DNA of 64,000 bases from Stakelama pacifica. GTDB taxonomy: Bacteria; Pseudomonadota; Alphaproteobacteria; Sphingomonadales; Sphingomonadaceae. The translations under genes were made by a program, and so were the position numbers. The notes under the pieces are model-generated. The model did not search any database, was not told the origin of the DNA, and saw nothing but the letters and a program-made list of their open reading frames with translations. The stretch spans positions 62,001 through 126,000 of the forward strand of contig NZ_SNWD01000007.1 of assembly GCF_004361835.1 (NCBI RefSeq). The letters are read 5' to 3'. Below, one piece after another: positions 54,248 through 63,696 of the stretch (within the stretch, counting starts at the first letter, position 1; every line of letters starts with the position of its first letter).

Positions 54248-55873
54248 TCAGCTTTTGCCGAGCGCGGCGATCAGCGGCTTGTCGAGGCCGTACACATCCT
54301 TTTGCCAGGCGATATTGCCCTTGGCATCCGGCCATGCGGTGAAATAGCCGAGATAGACCGGCACATCGGTCTTTAGCGGCACATTCTGATGCTTGCCCGT
54401 GTCGACCATCTGCTGGAATTTCGCTTTGCTGATGCCCTGACGGTCGAACAGCCATGCGGCGAAATCGAGCGGGCGGGCAAGGCGGACACAACCATGGCTG
54501 TCGTCGCGCGCGCTGCGCGAGAACAGCGAATCGGCGGGCGTATCATGGAGATAGATCGCCTTCGGATTGGGGAACATGAATTTGATCCGGCCCAGCGCGT
54601 TCTGCTTTCCGGGGCGCTGGCGCACCAGAAATTTGGGCGCGAGCGCCGCTGCCTTGGTCCAGCGCACGCTCCCCGGCGGGATCGGCTTCGCGTCGGGGCT
54701 GAAATTGCGCACGACCTCCATATCCTTGCGCCGCAGATAGCCGATGCCCTGCGCCTGAACCTGCGGCACAATTTCATCGGCGGTGATATTGGTCGGCAGG
54801 TTCCAATAAGGGTTCACCTCGGCGAATTCGAAGCGATCGACCATTTGCGGCGTCTGGCTGTCGGTTTCGCCGACGATCACCCGCATATCCGCGGGCTCCT
54901 TGCCGCGTTCATACATATGGACGCGATATTGCGGGATGTTCACCAGCACGAATTTCGCGCCCAGCGCGCCGTGCGGCAGCCAGCGGGCGCGCTCCATATT
55001 CGCGCGGATCAGATCGATCTGCTCGGCGCGCGACTGGTTGAGCATGGCAAGGCTCGACGGCCCTAAAATGCCGTCGGCGGAAAGGCCATGGCTGCGCTGA
55101 AAGGATTTGAGCGCATCGGCGGTGGCAGGGTCGAACAGCGTTTCGCCATTCGCGTCGCCCTTTGCCTTGTCCCCGGTCGACTTGTCCCCGCTCGATGGTT
55201 CGTCCGGCGCGGCAACGCCCAGCCGCTTACGCAGCGCGGGGATACGCGGATCATGCTCGCCGGGATGGACGACATCGCCCGAGGGGATGGTCGTATAGGA
55301 ATCCTCGCTGCGCGAACGCACCTGGGCGAGGGCGAGCCGCAGCCGGCGATAGAGGGGGTTCACGCCGCGAATCTGGTGCATCCATGCGATGAAATCGGGC
55401 GCTGCCGCTGCGGAAGCGAGGATGCGACCGGGACTGGGCACCTGCCAGGTCAGATGATCGTCGGTATAGGCCATGCGGTTGCGCACCACGCCCCAGCGGA
55501 CGTCGCGGACATAGGCGATCAGCGCGCGTGAAAGATCGCGCTCCAGCTTCCGCTCCCAGTCGAGGTCGCTGACATGGGTGAGGCGATGCGCCAGCGCGTC
55601 GGCATGATAGGTGGCGGGGTCCAGCCCGTCCTGATCGGCGTGCTGCAACAGCCAGACCAGCCGCTTGGCGTTTTTACCCGGCGCACCGTCGACGATCCAG
55701 AACGGGTCCTTTTCATGCAGCGCCACGAAACGCTCCACCACTGCATCGACCGAATCGCCGTCATAGGCGGCGCGGACGGGCGGCGGGCCATCCGCTTCCG
55801 CATGTACGGGCGCGAAACCGGACGAGGCGAGCGCGGCGGTGAGCAGGGCAAAGCGGGTGGCGGTGCGGAAAAT
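54248..55873 (-). CDS. L,D-transpeptidase (YcbB/LdtD-like), probable ATT start
   Basis: This protein of about 541 aa has a signal peptide, an N-terminal scaffold domain, a peptidoglycan-binding domain (DALKSFQRSHGLSADGILGPS) and a YkuD catalytic domain with SHGCVRLARPLDFA (Cys nucleophile). It makes 3-3 crosslinks or attaches proteins to murein. Any canonical start (first GTG at 55741) lies downstream of the signal. The frame is open from a TAG near 55940 and encodes [I]FRTATRFALLTAALASSG then FAPVHAEADG, a full secretion signal. An ATT at 55873 with GGAG (55880-55883) 6 nt upstream is the best start. Otherwise a sequencing error must be assumed. Confidence 0.8.
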   Translation of the reverse strand: MFRTATRFALLTAALASSGFAPVHAEADGPPPVRAAYDGDSVDAVVERFVALHEKDPFWIVDGAPGKNAKRLVWLLQHADQDGLDPATYHADALAHRLTHVSDLDWERKLERDLSRALIAYVRDVRWGVVRNRMAYTDDHLTWQVPSPGRILASAAAAPDFIAWMHQIRGVNPLYRRLRLALAQVRSRSEDSYTTIPSGDVVHPGEHDPRIPALRKRLGVAAPDEPSSGDKSTGDKAKGDANGETLFDPATADALKSFQRSHGLSADGILGPSSLAMLNQSRAEQIDLIRANMERARWLPHGALGAKFVLVNIPQYRVHMYERGKEPADMRVIVGETDSQTPQMVDRFEFAEVNPYWNLPTNITADEIVPQVQAQGIGYLRRKDMEVVRNFSPDAKPIPPGSVRWTKAAALAPKFLVRQRPGKQNALGRIKFMFPNPKAIYLHDTPADSLFSRSARDDSHGCVRLARPLDFAAWLFDRQGISKAKFQQMVDTGKHQNVPLKTDVPVYLGYFTAWPDAKGNIAWQKDVYGLDKPLIAALGKS

Positions 55874-56196
55874 GATGAGCTCCGATTCTGGCTTACGATG
55901 ACAGGGGTGACCCGGTGGGTCGGCACGTTGCGAGGTTTGCTATCGCTAAAGGATATACATTGCGGCTTACCCCAGGATGACTGACGGACGACGCCCGCGA
56001 TGGATCAACGGTGTTTCGGCACCGCGGTTCCTGCGCCGTGCCGGCGATTCCCCGGCCCGGACGGGCGAAATATACTCGATCACCTATGTCAATATACCGA
56101 AAAATATCGGATAATTTCATAAGAAGTCACGCTGTTACGGCACGAAAAGGATTGCAGTGAGTTGAGAAGAATCGTTTCCAATCATGGAGGAATGAA
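55874..56196. other. intergenic region upstream of the SYLF lipoprotein gene
   Basis: This 323-bp gap lies between the divergent L,D-transpeptidase and SYLF genes. The half next to the SYLF gene (56080-56180) is AT-rich and probably holds its promoter, including GGATAATTTC. GGAGG lies 8 nt before ATG 56197. No ORF or repeat was recognised in the remainder. Confidence 0.5.
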
Positions 56197-56922
56197 ATGC
56201 GAATTCGAACCTCATTATTCATCGCTTCCGCCTGTGCTTCTCTTGCGGCGTGCGGCGGCGGCACCGAAACCGCGACCAGCGACAATTTTTCGCAGCTGAA
56301 CGGCACCGACACTATGGCGCTTGGCGATAATGACAGTCAGGCGATGACCGATCCGCAGCAACTGGTCACCGAAGCGGCAGCCGAGGTCGAGCAGATGAAG
56401 CGCGACCCGCAGCTTGCGGACCTGCTGAAAAAGGCAAAGGGCGTCTATATCGTGCCGGAATTCGGCCGCGGCGCATTCATCGTCGGCGGTCGTGGCGGCG
56501 CTGGCGTGGTTATGGCCAAGGCGGACGGCAACTGGACCGCACCCGCATTTTATGATTTCGGCGCACTCAGCGTCGGTGCGCAGGCAGGGGGATCGGGCGG
56601 TCAGCTTGCCTTTCTGCTGATGACCGATGATGCGGTCAACGCGTTCATGAGCGGCAACAAAATCACCCTGAACGCCGAAAGCGGCCTGACGATCGTCAAC
56701 TATTCGGCCAATGATCAGGCAAGCTGGGGCAAGGGCGACATTATCCTGTGGTCGGATACCGAAGGTGCCTATGCCGGCGCCACGGTCAGCGTCACCGATC
56801 TTAACTGGGATGACGACGATAATGCCCAATATTATGGCGAAAAGGTCGATCCCGCGCGGGTCCTGACCGGCAAGGCAAGCAATCCGAAAGCCGATGTGCT
56901 GGTGAAGGCGCTCAACGGCTGA
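56197..56922 (+). CDS. SYLF/Ysc84 domain lipoprotein
   Basis: This 241-aa protein begins with a lipobox signal (SLFIASACASLAACGGG). The mature part has the Ysc84/SYLF lipid-binding domain: LLKKAKGVYIVPEFGRGAFIVGGRGGAGVV, then FYDFGALSVGAQAGGSGGQLAFLLM and a C-terminal TVSVTDLNWDDDDN acidic stretch. The family binds phosphoinositides in eukaryotes and is a periplasmic/outer-membrane-linked protein in bacteria. The linker after the lipobox is Asp/Thr-rich. A strong terminator follows. Confidence 0.9.
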   Translation: MRIRTSLFIASACASLAACGGGTETATSDNFSQLNGTDTMALGDNDSQAMTDPQQLVTEAAAEVEQMKRDPQLADLLKKAKGVYIVPEFGRGAFIVGGRGGAGVVMAKADGNWTAPAFYDFGALSVGAQAGGSGGQLAFLLMTDDAVNAFMSGNKITLNAESGLTIVNYSANDQASWGKGDIILWSDTEGAYAGATVSVTDLNWDDDDNAQYYGEKVDPARVLTGKASNPKADVLVKALNG

Positions 56923-56955
56923 CCGGCCGGACGCGCTTTCGCATAAGGACTGCCG

Positions 56956-56992
56956 AACCCCCGCTCTGCACATGCGCGGAGCGGGGGTTTTT
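56956..56992 (+). terminator. rho-independent terminator
   Basis: ACCCCCGCTC (56957-56966) pairs with GAGCGGGGGT (56979-56988), with a 12-nt loop and a T5 tract after the stem. It ends transcription of the SYLF gene. Confidence 0.9.
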
Positions 56993-57105
56993 GCATGCAA
57001 GGCGGCTGCTGACGCAAAAACCCGCCGGGCAAACCCATGGGCTCAACCGAATGGTGGGAGTGTATCGATGTAAGGAGAACCTGCTCGCCTGAAGCAGGAA
57101 ATATC

Positions 57106-57182
57106 TGGTCGGGACGACTGGATTCGAACCAGCGACCCCCACACCCCCAGTGTGATGCGCTACCAGGCTGCGCTACGTCCCG
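57106..57182 (-). tRNA. tRNA-Pro (GGG anticodon)
   Basis: On the minus strand, CGGGACGTAGCGCAGCCTGG begins the tRNA. The anticodon stem TCACA/TGTGG encloses loop CTGGGGG (anticodon GGG). The T-arm GCTGG-TTCGAAT-CCAGT follows, and the acceptor CGGGACG/CGTCCCG closes the fold. The 3' CCA (57106-57108) is encoded. The flank 57183-57422 before yajC has no other feature I recognise. Confidence 0.96.
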
Positions 57183-57422
57183 ACCGTGGACGGGGCATCT
57201 ATGCGCTATGGCGAAAGGATGCAAGCGTTGAGCGCACTTTCTGCCAACGCGCATATATACCGCGCATCGTTTCGCTTTGGCACTGTCGCGTCGCGGCCTC
57301 CGGCTGCGGGCAGGGGCCCCGGGGCAGCGATAGTTGCACGGCGAGCCGTGGCGTGATAGCGCGCGCGGCTTGAAAGCGGGCGTCCATGGCGTCCCGCCCA
57401 ACCCTTATTTTTCAGAGAAACC

Positions 57423-57761
57423 ATGTTCGCAACCCCAGCCTATGCCTCGACCGCCGGTGCCGCAGGTGGCGGTGCCGCCGGAGCCTTTCTTTCCTTCGCG
57501 CCGCTGATCCTGATCTTCATCGCCTTCTGGTTCCTGATGATCCGGCCGCAGCAAAAGCGGATGAAGGAGCATCAGAACGCGATCGCAGCGGTAAAGCGCG
57601 GCGATCAGGTGGTGACCGGCGGCGGTCTGGTCGGCAAGGTGACGAAGGTCGAAGACAAGTTCGTCGAGGTTGAACTGGCGCAGGGCCTGAAGGTTCGTGC
57701 GGTGAAATCCACGCTGACCGAGGTGATGACCCCCGGCGGCGTCAAGCCAGCGAACGACTGA
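57423..57761 (+). CDS. yajC: preprotein translocase subunit YajC
   Basis: This 112-aa inner-membrane protein has one TM helix (FLSFAPLILIFIAFWFLMI) followed by the conserved RPQQKRMKEHQNAIAAVKRGDQVVTGGGLVGKV. YajC associates with SecDF near SecYEG and AcrB. Its stop overlaps the secD start (TGATG). First gene of yajC-secD-secF-Mth938. Confidence 0.95.
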   Translation: MFATPAYASTAGAAGGGAAGAFLSFAPLILIFIAFWFLMIRPQQKRMKEHQNAIAAVKRGDQVVTGGGLVGKVTKVEDKFVEVELAQGLKVRAVKSTLTEVMTPGGVKPAND

Positions 57762-59353
57762 TGCTCGATTTTCCTCGCTGGAAGGTCTGGGCGACGCTCC
57801 TGACCGTGGTGCTCGTATCGCTGCTGGCGATACCGAGTCTGGTGCCGAAGGAAACGCGCGACAGCTGGCCCGCATGGGTGCCGAAGCCTGCGATCAATCT
57901 CGGCCTCGACCTTGCGGGCGGCAGCTATATCCTGCTCGAAGGCGATGTGAATCAGCTGAAGGCCGACAAGATCGAGGCGATGCGCGATACCGTCGCGAGC
58001 GAAATGCGTCGCGGCCCGCGAATCGGTATTTCGGATATTTCGACTCGCGGCGGCCGGGTGAGCTTCATGGTTCGCGACGTGTCCAAGGTGGACGAGGCAC
58101 GCGAGCGCCTGCTTACCGCCACGGGCAGCGGGGCCGGGCTTACCGGCAAACGCGAATGGGATGTCGAGGTTGTGGATTCGACCCGCTTCGTCATCGCGCC
58201 GACCGATGCCGGAATGCGCCAGTGGGTCGATCAGGCGATGAACGACGCCCGCGAAGTCGTCGACAAGCGAATCAACGCGCTCGGCACGCGCGAGCCGACG
58301 ATCGTTCGTCAGGGCGATACGCGCATCGTTGTTCAGGTGCCGGGCCTTAAGGACCCCAAGAAACTCGAAGCGCTGCTCGGCAAGACGGCCAAGCTTGAAT
58401 TCAAGATGGTCGATGAAAATGCCGATCCGGCGCAGGTCGCGCAGGGCCATGCGCCGATCGGCGATGTCGTGCTGCCCTATCCGACCGGCGGCGGGCCGAT
58501 CGCGCTGAAGCGTTCGACGCTGATTTCGGGCGATATGCTGACCGATGCACGGCAGGAATTCAGCCAGCAGACCGGCGAACCCATCGTCACGATGAATTTC
58601 GACACGACGGGCGGCAAGCGCTTTGCGCGCGCGACGCAGGAAAATGTCGGCAAACGCTTTGCGATCATCGTCGATGACGTGGTGATTTCAGCGCCGGTCA
58701 TCCGCTCGCAAATCCTCGGCGGCAGCGCGCTGATCGAAGGCGGCTTCACCGTCGATTCGGCCAACGAACTCGCCATTGCCCTGCGATCGGGCAAGCTGCC
58801 CATCGCACTCACCCCGGTCGAGGAATCGACGATCAGCCCGGAACTGGGGCAGGATTCGATCAATAAGGGCGCGCTCGCCGCGACGCTCGCCACGCTGCTG
58901 GTGATCGTGTTCATGCTCGTCACCTATTTCCGCTTCGGTATCTATGCGACGGTGGCGCTGGTCGCGAACATCCTGATGATCCTCGGCATCATGGGGCTGT
59001 TCCACGCCACGCTGACGCTGCCCGGTATTGCTGGCTTCGTGCTGACGATCGGTGCGGCGGTGGATGCGAACGTGCTCATCAACGAACGTATTCGTGAGGA
59101 GCAAAGGCGCGGGCGGACGATTATCCAGTCGGTTCAGGTCGGCTATAAGGAAGCGACGCGCGCGATTTTCGACGCCAATATCACCAATGTGATCGCGGCG
59201 ATCATCATGTTCATCTTCGGTTCGGGTCCGATCCGCGGCTTTGCCGTGGTGCTGACCATCGGTATCGTCACCAGCGTGTTCACGGCGGTGACCTTTACCC
59301 GGCTGATGGTCGCGCAATGGCTGAAAAAACGCCCGCGCGAACTCGTTATTTAA
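57761..59353 (+). CDS. secD: protein translocase subunit SecD
   Basis: This 530-aa protein starts with a TM helix (ATLLTVVLVSLLAIPSLVP). It shows GLDLAGGSYILLEGD, then periplasmic P1 domain motifs and GGFTVDSANELAIALRSGKLPI. Five further TM helices follow, with LTIGAAVDANVLINERIREE (the conserved D5/R5 region). SecDF uses the proton-motive force to pull proteins across the membrane. It is complete. Confidence 0.97.
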   Translation: MLDFPRWKVWATLLTVVLVSLLAIPSLVPKETRDSWPAWVPKPAINLGLDLAGGSYILLEGDVNQLKADKIEAMRDTVASEMRRGPRIGISDISTRGGRVSFMVRDVSKVDEARERLLTATGSGAGLTGKREWDVEVVDSTRFVIAPTDAGMRQWVDQAMNDAREVVDKRINALGTREPTIVRQGDTRIVVQVPGLKDPKKLEALLGKTAKLEFKMVDENADPAQVAQGHAPIGDVVLPYPTGGGPIALKRSTLISGDMLTDARQEFSQQTGEPIVTMNFDTTGGKRFARATQENVGKRFAIIVDDVVISAPVIRSQILGGSALIEGGFTVDSANELAIALRSGKLPIALTPVEESTISPELGQDSINKGALAATLATLLVIVFMLVTYFRFGIYATVALVANILMILGIMGLFHATLTLPGIAGFVLTIGAAVDANVLINERIREEQRRGRTIIQSVQVGYKEATRAIFDANITNVIAAIIMFIFGSGPIRGFAVVLTIGIVTSVFTAVTFTRLMVAQWLKKRPRELVI

Positions 59354-59365
59354 GGGACTGAACCC

Positions 59366-60327
<962 letters not shown>

Positions 60328-60328
<1 letters not shown>

Positions 60329-60702
60329 TGCGGATGGACCGCGACCAGCGGTCCGAAGGGCCGCTGATCACCGGCATTGTCGGTCGCGGCTTTCGCGTCG
60401 ATGAAGGCGTGTATGAAGGGCTGACCATCACCCCCAATCGTGCGGACGGATGGTCGCCCCCGGCACTGGAGTCGCTGACCATCGAAGACCTCGCCCCGGT
60501 TCTCGCGCTCGATCCGCTGCCCGAATTTCTGATCCTCGGCACCGGCACCGCGATGCGCCGCCCCTCACAGGCGCTCGTCGCCGCGCTGGAGGCGAAGGGC
60601 GTCGGGGTGGAGCCGATGGACAGCCGGGCAGCGGCGCGCGCCTGGGGCGTGCTGCGCGCCGAATTGCGCTGGGTCGCTGCCGCGCTTTATCCGCTGGATT
60701 GA
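60328..60702 (+). CDS. Mth938-like domain protein (DUF498)
   Basis: This 124-aa cytosolic protein has the Mth938/NDUFAF3-like pattern: GPLITGIVGRGFRVDEGVYEGLTITP, then FLILGTGTAMRRPSQALVAALEAKGVGVEPMDSRAAARAWGVL. It is coupled to secF by a TGATG overlap. This association with sec genes is widespread in alphaproteobacteria, and its human homologue assists Complex I assembly. The role in this operon is unknown. The 3' end overlaps the convergent glycosyltransferase gene by 16 bp. Confidence 0.85.
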
Positions 60703-61877
60703 GCTTCGCGGTGCGCGGCGACCAGCGCGTGCAGATGATCGTATAGCGCGTCGCTGTTGGTTTCCCAGCTGAACCGCGCCGCCGCTTGTTTGACCAGATC
60801 GGCGGGCGGCGGGTCGCACAGCAGATCGGCGATCGCGGCGGCAAAGCCATCGGCGCTCGCCGCGACGATACGCCCCGCAGCCGCGTGGTTCACCACCTCC
60901 GATGCGCCGCCCACATCCGGAATGACGATCGGCGTTCCGCTGGCCAGTGCCTCGATCCATGCATTGGCGAGACCTTCGCTTTGCGAGCCAAGTGCCATGA
61001 CATCCGCCGCAGCCATCCAGCGTGGCAGTTCGGCATGTGGCAGCGCGCCGAGCAGTTTCACCCGCTCAGCCAGGCCAAGCCGGTCGATCTGTGCCTGCAG
61101 CGCGCCTCGCTCGGGGCCATGGCCGATGATCCGGAATGCGACGCCGGGCAGGCGCGCGGCCGCTTCGACCACCATATCGTGCCGTTTGCGGGGGATCAGC
61201 GATCCGACCGACAGAACCAGCGGGCCGTCGATGTTCAGCGCGGCGCGGGCCTCTGCCCGGCTTTCGGTACCGAAGCGGTCGCGGTCCACCCCGGTATAAT
61301 GCACCCGGACACGCTCGCGATCGGCGCCCAGCGCGATCAGCTCCTCCGCCATCCTTGCCGACACCGCCAGCAAGCCGTCGGCATTGCGTGCGGCCATCGC
61401 AACCTGACCGGCGCTATGCGGCGCACCGGCCCAGTAATGGATGTCAGCGCCCCGCGCCTTGATCGACACCGGAACGCCATAGCGCTGCCCCAGCGCGAGT
61501 GCGGCGGGACCGTCGGGGAAAAAGAATTCCGCATCGATCACGTCGAACGCAAAATCGCGTCGGATCCGGTCGAGCAGCGGGATCAGCGCGCGCTCCAGCA
61601 TCGTAACATGCCACCGGCCGTTGGTGCCGGGAATGTTGGTGAAACGCGGGCGATAGACGTCCAGCGCGTGCCACTCCTCGCGTTGTGATAGCGCGGAAAG
61701 CGCGTGATATCGGCTGGCCATCGCAAGCGGAAAAGGAGGGAGCCCGACGGGCGCGACGACCTTCACCGTGACGTCGGGAAGCGCCGCGAGACCTCGCGCC
61801 TGCCGCTCGACAAAAATACCGAAATTGGGACGAGACGCATCGGGAAAAAGCGTCGACAGCGTCAGTATGCGTAGCAT
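60687..61877 (-). CDS. GT4-type glycosyltransferase
   Basis: This 396-aa protein has an N-terminal GT-B acceptor domain (ILTLSTLFPDASRPNFGIFVERQ). The C-terminal domain shows VLSVGSLIPRKRHDMVVEAAARLPG, then LPRWMAAADVMALGSQSEGLANAWIEALASGTPIVIPDVGGASEVV, with the E-x7-E motif. It is probably a cytosolic enzyme using a nucleotide sugar. It is monocistronic and unrelated in sequence to the GT4 gene at 4490. The acceptor is unknown. Confidence 0.88.
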   Translation of the reverse strand: MLRILTLSTLFPDASRPNFGIFVERQARGLAALPDVTVKVVAPVGLPPFPLAMASRYHALSALSQREEWHALDVYRPRFTNIPGTNGRWHVTMLERALIPLLDRIRRDFAFDVIDAEFFFPDGPAALALGQRYGVPVSIKARGADIHYWAGAPHSAGQVAMAARNADGLLAVSARMAEELIALGADRERVRVHYTGVDRDRFGTESRAEARAALNIDGPLVLSVGSLIPRKRHDMVVEAAARLPGVAFRIIGHGPERGALQAQIDRLGLAERVKLLGALPHAELPRWMAAADVMALGSQSEGLANAWIEALASGTPIVIPDVGGASEVVNHAAAGRIVAASADGFAAAIADLLCDPPPADLVKQAAARFSWETNSDALYDHLHALVAAHREAQSSG

Positions 61878-61940
61878 GGCCGATACGCTACACGGCCTTT
61901 CGCAAACGCGATACTGGCGCTGTCGGTTTGAAGTGCCTTT

Positions 61941-62369
61941 TTAGCCCTTCAAATCATGTTCGAGTGTGATTTCCGCGTCGAGAAGCTTCGACACCGGGCA
62001 ATTCGCCTTCGCACCTTCGGCGATCCTGGCGAATGTGTCGGCGTCGATTCCCTCGACCGTTGCCGTCAGCGACAGGTCGGAACGGGTAATCTTGAACCCG
62101 TCACCGTCCTTTTCCAGCGTCACTTTGGCGTGCGTTTCCAACGTGCCTGCTTCATAGCCCTCCTTGGCGAGCGCAAAGCTGAGCGCCATGGTAAAGCAGC
62201 TTGCATGCGCGGCGGCGATCAGCTCTTCGGGATTGGTGCCCGGATCGTCTCCGAACCGGGTGTTGAACCCATAAGGCTGATCCTTCATCGCGCCGGACTG
62301 GAGCGAGATATGGCCGCGGCCATCCTTGCCCATCCCGTCATAGCGTGCCGATGCAGTCTTGACGGTCAT
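61941..62369 (-). CDS. OsmC family protein
   Basis: This 142-aa protein has the OsmC peroxidase core. HASCFTMALSFALAKEGY supplies the first redox Cys, and GAKANCPVSKLLDAEITLEHDLKG the second. Family members reduce organic hydroperoxides. The ATG at 62369 has AGGA 7 nt upstream. A glycine-zipper lipoprotein gene ends 10 bp before its start on the same strand, so both may be cotranscribed. Confidence 0.93.
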   Translation of the reverse strand: MTVKTASARYDGMGKDGRGHISLQSGAMKDQPYGFNTRFGDDPGTNPEELIAAAHASCFTMALSFALAKEGYEAGTLETHAKVTLEKDGDGFKITRSDLSLTATVEGIDADTFARIAEGAKANCPVSKLLDAEITLEHDLKG

Positions 62370-62379
62370 TGGCAAATCC

Positions 62380-62766
62380 TCATTTGCACTTCACATCGCC
62401 CTTATCGATCTGCTGCCCGGCAATCGCGCCGCCCGCAGCACCGATGATCGTGCCCAGCGTCTTAGAACCGCCCGGCGCAATGATATTGCCCAGCACGCCG
62501 CCTGCAACGCCGCCGATGACCGCGCCGGTGGTGCCGTCGTCGCGCTTGCAGTAATAACGGCCGTCCGAGCCGCGATAGATGGTGTCGTTGCGGCCCAGCG
62601 GACGGGCGCGATAATCACCGTCCCGATAATAGCGCGATGCGTCATAATAGCCGCCGCGATTGGCATAGGTATCGCCGCCGCCGAACATGCCGCCAAGACC
62701 GTTTCCGGCACATGCGCCCAGCGGCAGCATTGCCGCGGCGCTCATCACAATCATCATCTTGCGCAT
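62380..62766 (-). CDS. glycine-zipper 2TM domain lipoprotein
   Basis: This 128-aa protein has a lipobox signal (MIVMSAAAMLPLGACAGN), a Tyr/Arg/Gly-rich middle (YYDASRYYRDGDYRARPLG) and a glycine zipper (AVIGGVAGGVLGNIIAPGG then IIGAAGGAIAGQQID) that can insert in membranes. It resembles the Rick_17kDa surface antigen group. The ATG at 62766 has GGGAG upstream; a long open form upstream looks non-coding. Its role is structural or stress-related by analogy only. Confidence 0.88.
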   Translation of the reverse strand: MRKMMIVMSAAAMLPLGACAGNGLGGMFGGGDTYANRGGYYDASRYYRDGDYRARPLGRNDTIYRGSDGRYYCKRDDGTTGAVIGGVAGGVLGNIIAPGGSKTLGTIIGAAGGAIAGQQIDKGDVKCK

Positions 62767-63049
62767 CGTCTTCTCCCTTGGAACCGGCAAACGCGACATG
62801 AAGGCGTCGCGTCGTTTCCGTTCCGATAGCGGCGGCATCGCGCCGCCCTTCATGGACAAACCTTCATCCGGCATCTGCGTCCGGTCGATCCGAACCGCCT
62901 GACGCCATACGGAAAGCACAAACGTCTCCGGCACATGGAGGTTGCATGAACGAAATGAACGATGGCGTGCAGATACGGCGGACCGAGTGGTTTGACGGGG
63001 CGAATGCCGTGTGAAAATTCTTTGTGAACCAAAGTGAAAGGCGACATTC

Positions 63050-63481
63050 ATGACCGAAATAAGCGCAGCGTCGCTGATCGAATCGCTGGGCCTGGCTCCG
63101 CATCCCGAGGGCGGATGGTATCGCGAGACCTGGCGCGCGGCGGCGGGGCCGGACGAACGTTCGCCCGGTACCGCGATCCTGTTCCTGCTGGAGGCGGAGC
63201 AGCGCTCGCACTGGCACCGGGTTGATGCAGAGGAGCTGTGGTTCTGGCATGCGGGCGCGCCGCTCGCGCTCGATCTTGCCGAGGCCGGGAACGCGCCGGT
63301 CGAAACCTTGCTCGCCGGACCCGCGATTGATCAGGGGCAGCGCCCGCAGCGGCGGGTTCCGGCGCATTGGTGGCAGGCGGCGCGGCCGCTGGGCGGGTGG
63401 ACGCTGGTGAGCTGCGTCGTCGTACCGGGCTTCGACTTTGCCGGTTTCGAACTCGCGCCGCCGGGCTGGTCGCCGCTGTGA
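63050..63481 (+). CDS. DUF985 (cupin_5) family protein
   Basis: This 143-aa protein has the cupin motifs EGGWYRETWRAA, FLLEAEQRSHWHRVDAEELWFWHAGAPLAL and WTLVSCVVVPGFDFAGFELAPPGW. These match the cupin_5 family, in which metal binding residues are partly kept (HWHR). The function is unknown. The DnaA-box cluster begins 7 bp after the stop. Confidence 0.88.
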   Translation: MTEISAASLIESLGLAPHPEGGWYRETWRAAAGPDERSPGTAILFLLEAEQRSHWHRVDAEELWFWHAGAPLALDLAEAGNAPVETLLAGPAIDQGQRPQRRVPAHWWQAARPLGGWTLVSCVVVPGFDFAGFELAPPGWSPL

Positions 63482-63487
63482 TCCTGA

Positions 63488-63696
63488 TTATCCCCGTTAT
63501 CCACAGTTTTCACAGCGCATTTGTCCACAATACGGTCTGTGCACAGCGGGGTTATCCACAATGTGGACAAGTCGTGGAAAACCGGCGGTCAGGGATCGAG
63601 GCGATAGCGCGCGATCGCCTCATAGCGCGCGCCTTCGCTCGCCAGCGTGCTTTCGAACAGCAGGAAATTGTTGAACCGGAACGGGGCTGTGGATAA
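63488..63696. other. DnaA-box cluster, candidate replication origin or DnaA-binding locus
   Basis: Three exact TTATCCACA boxes are present: forward at 63497-63505 and 63552-63560, and reverse at 63688-63696. One-mismatch boxes TTGTCCACA lie at 63521-63529 and, reversed, at 63562-63570. TTTTCCACG lies reversed at 63573-63581, and TTATCCCCG lies at 63488-63496. An exact box is expected only about once per 131 kb by chance in random sequence of equal base use. The region spans the 107-bp gap and the 3' end of thpR. No AT-rich unwinding element is obvious. Confidence 0.6.
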
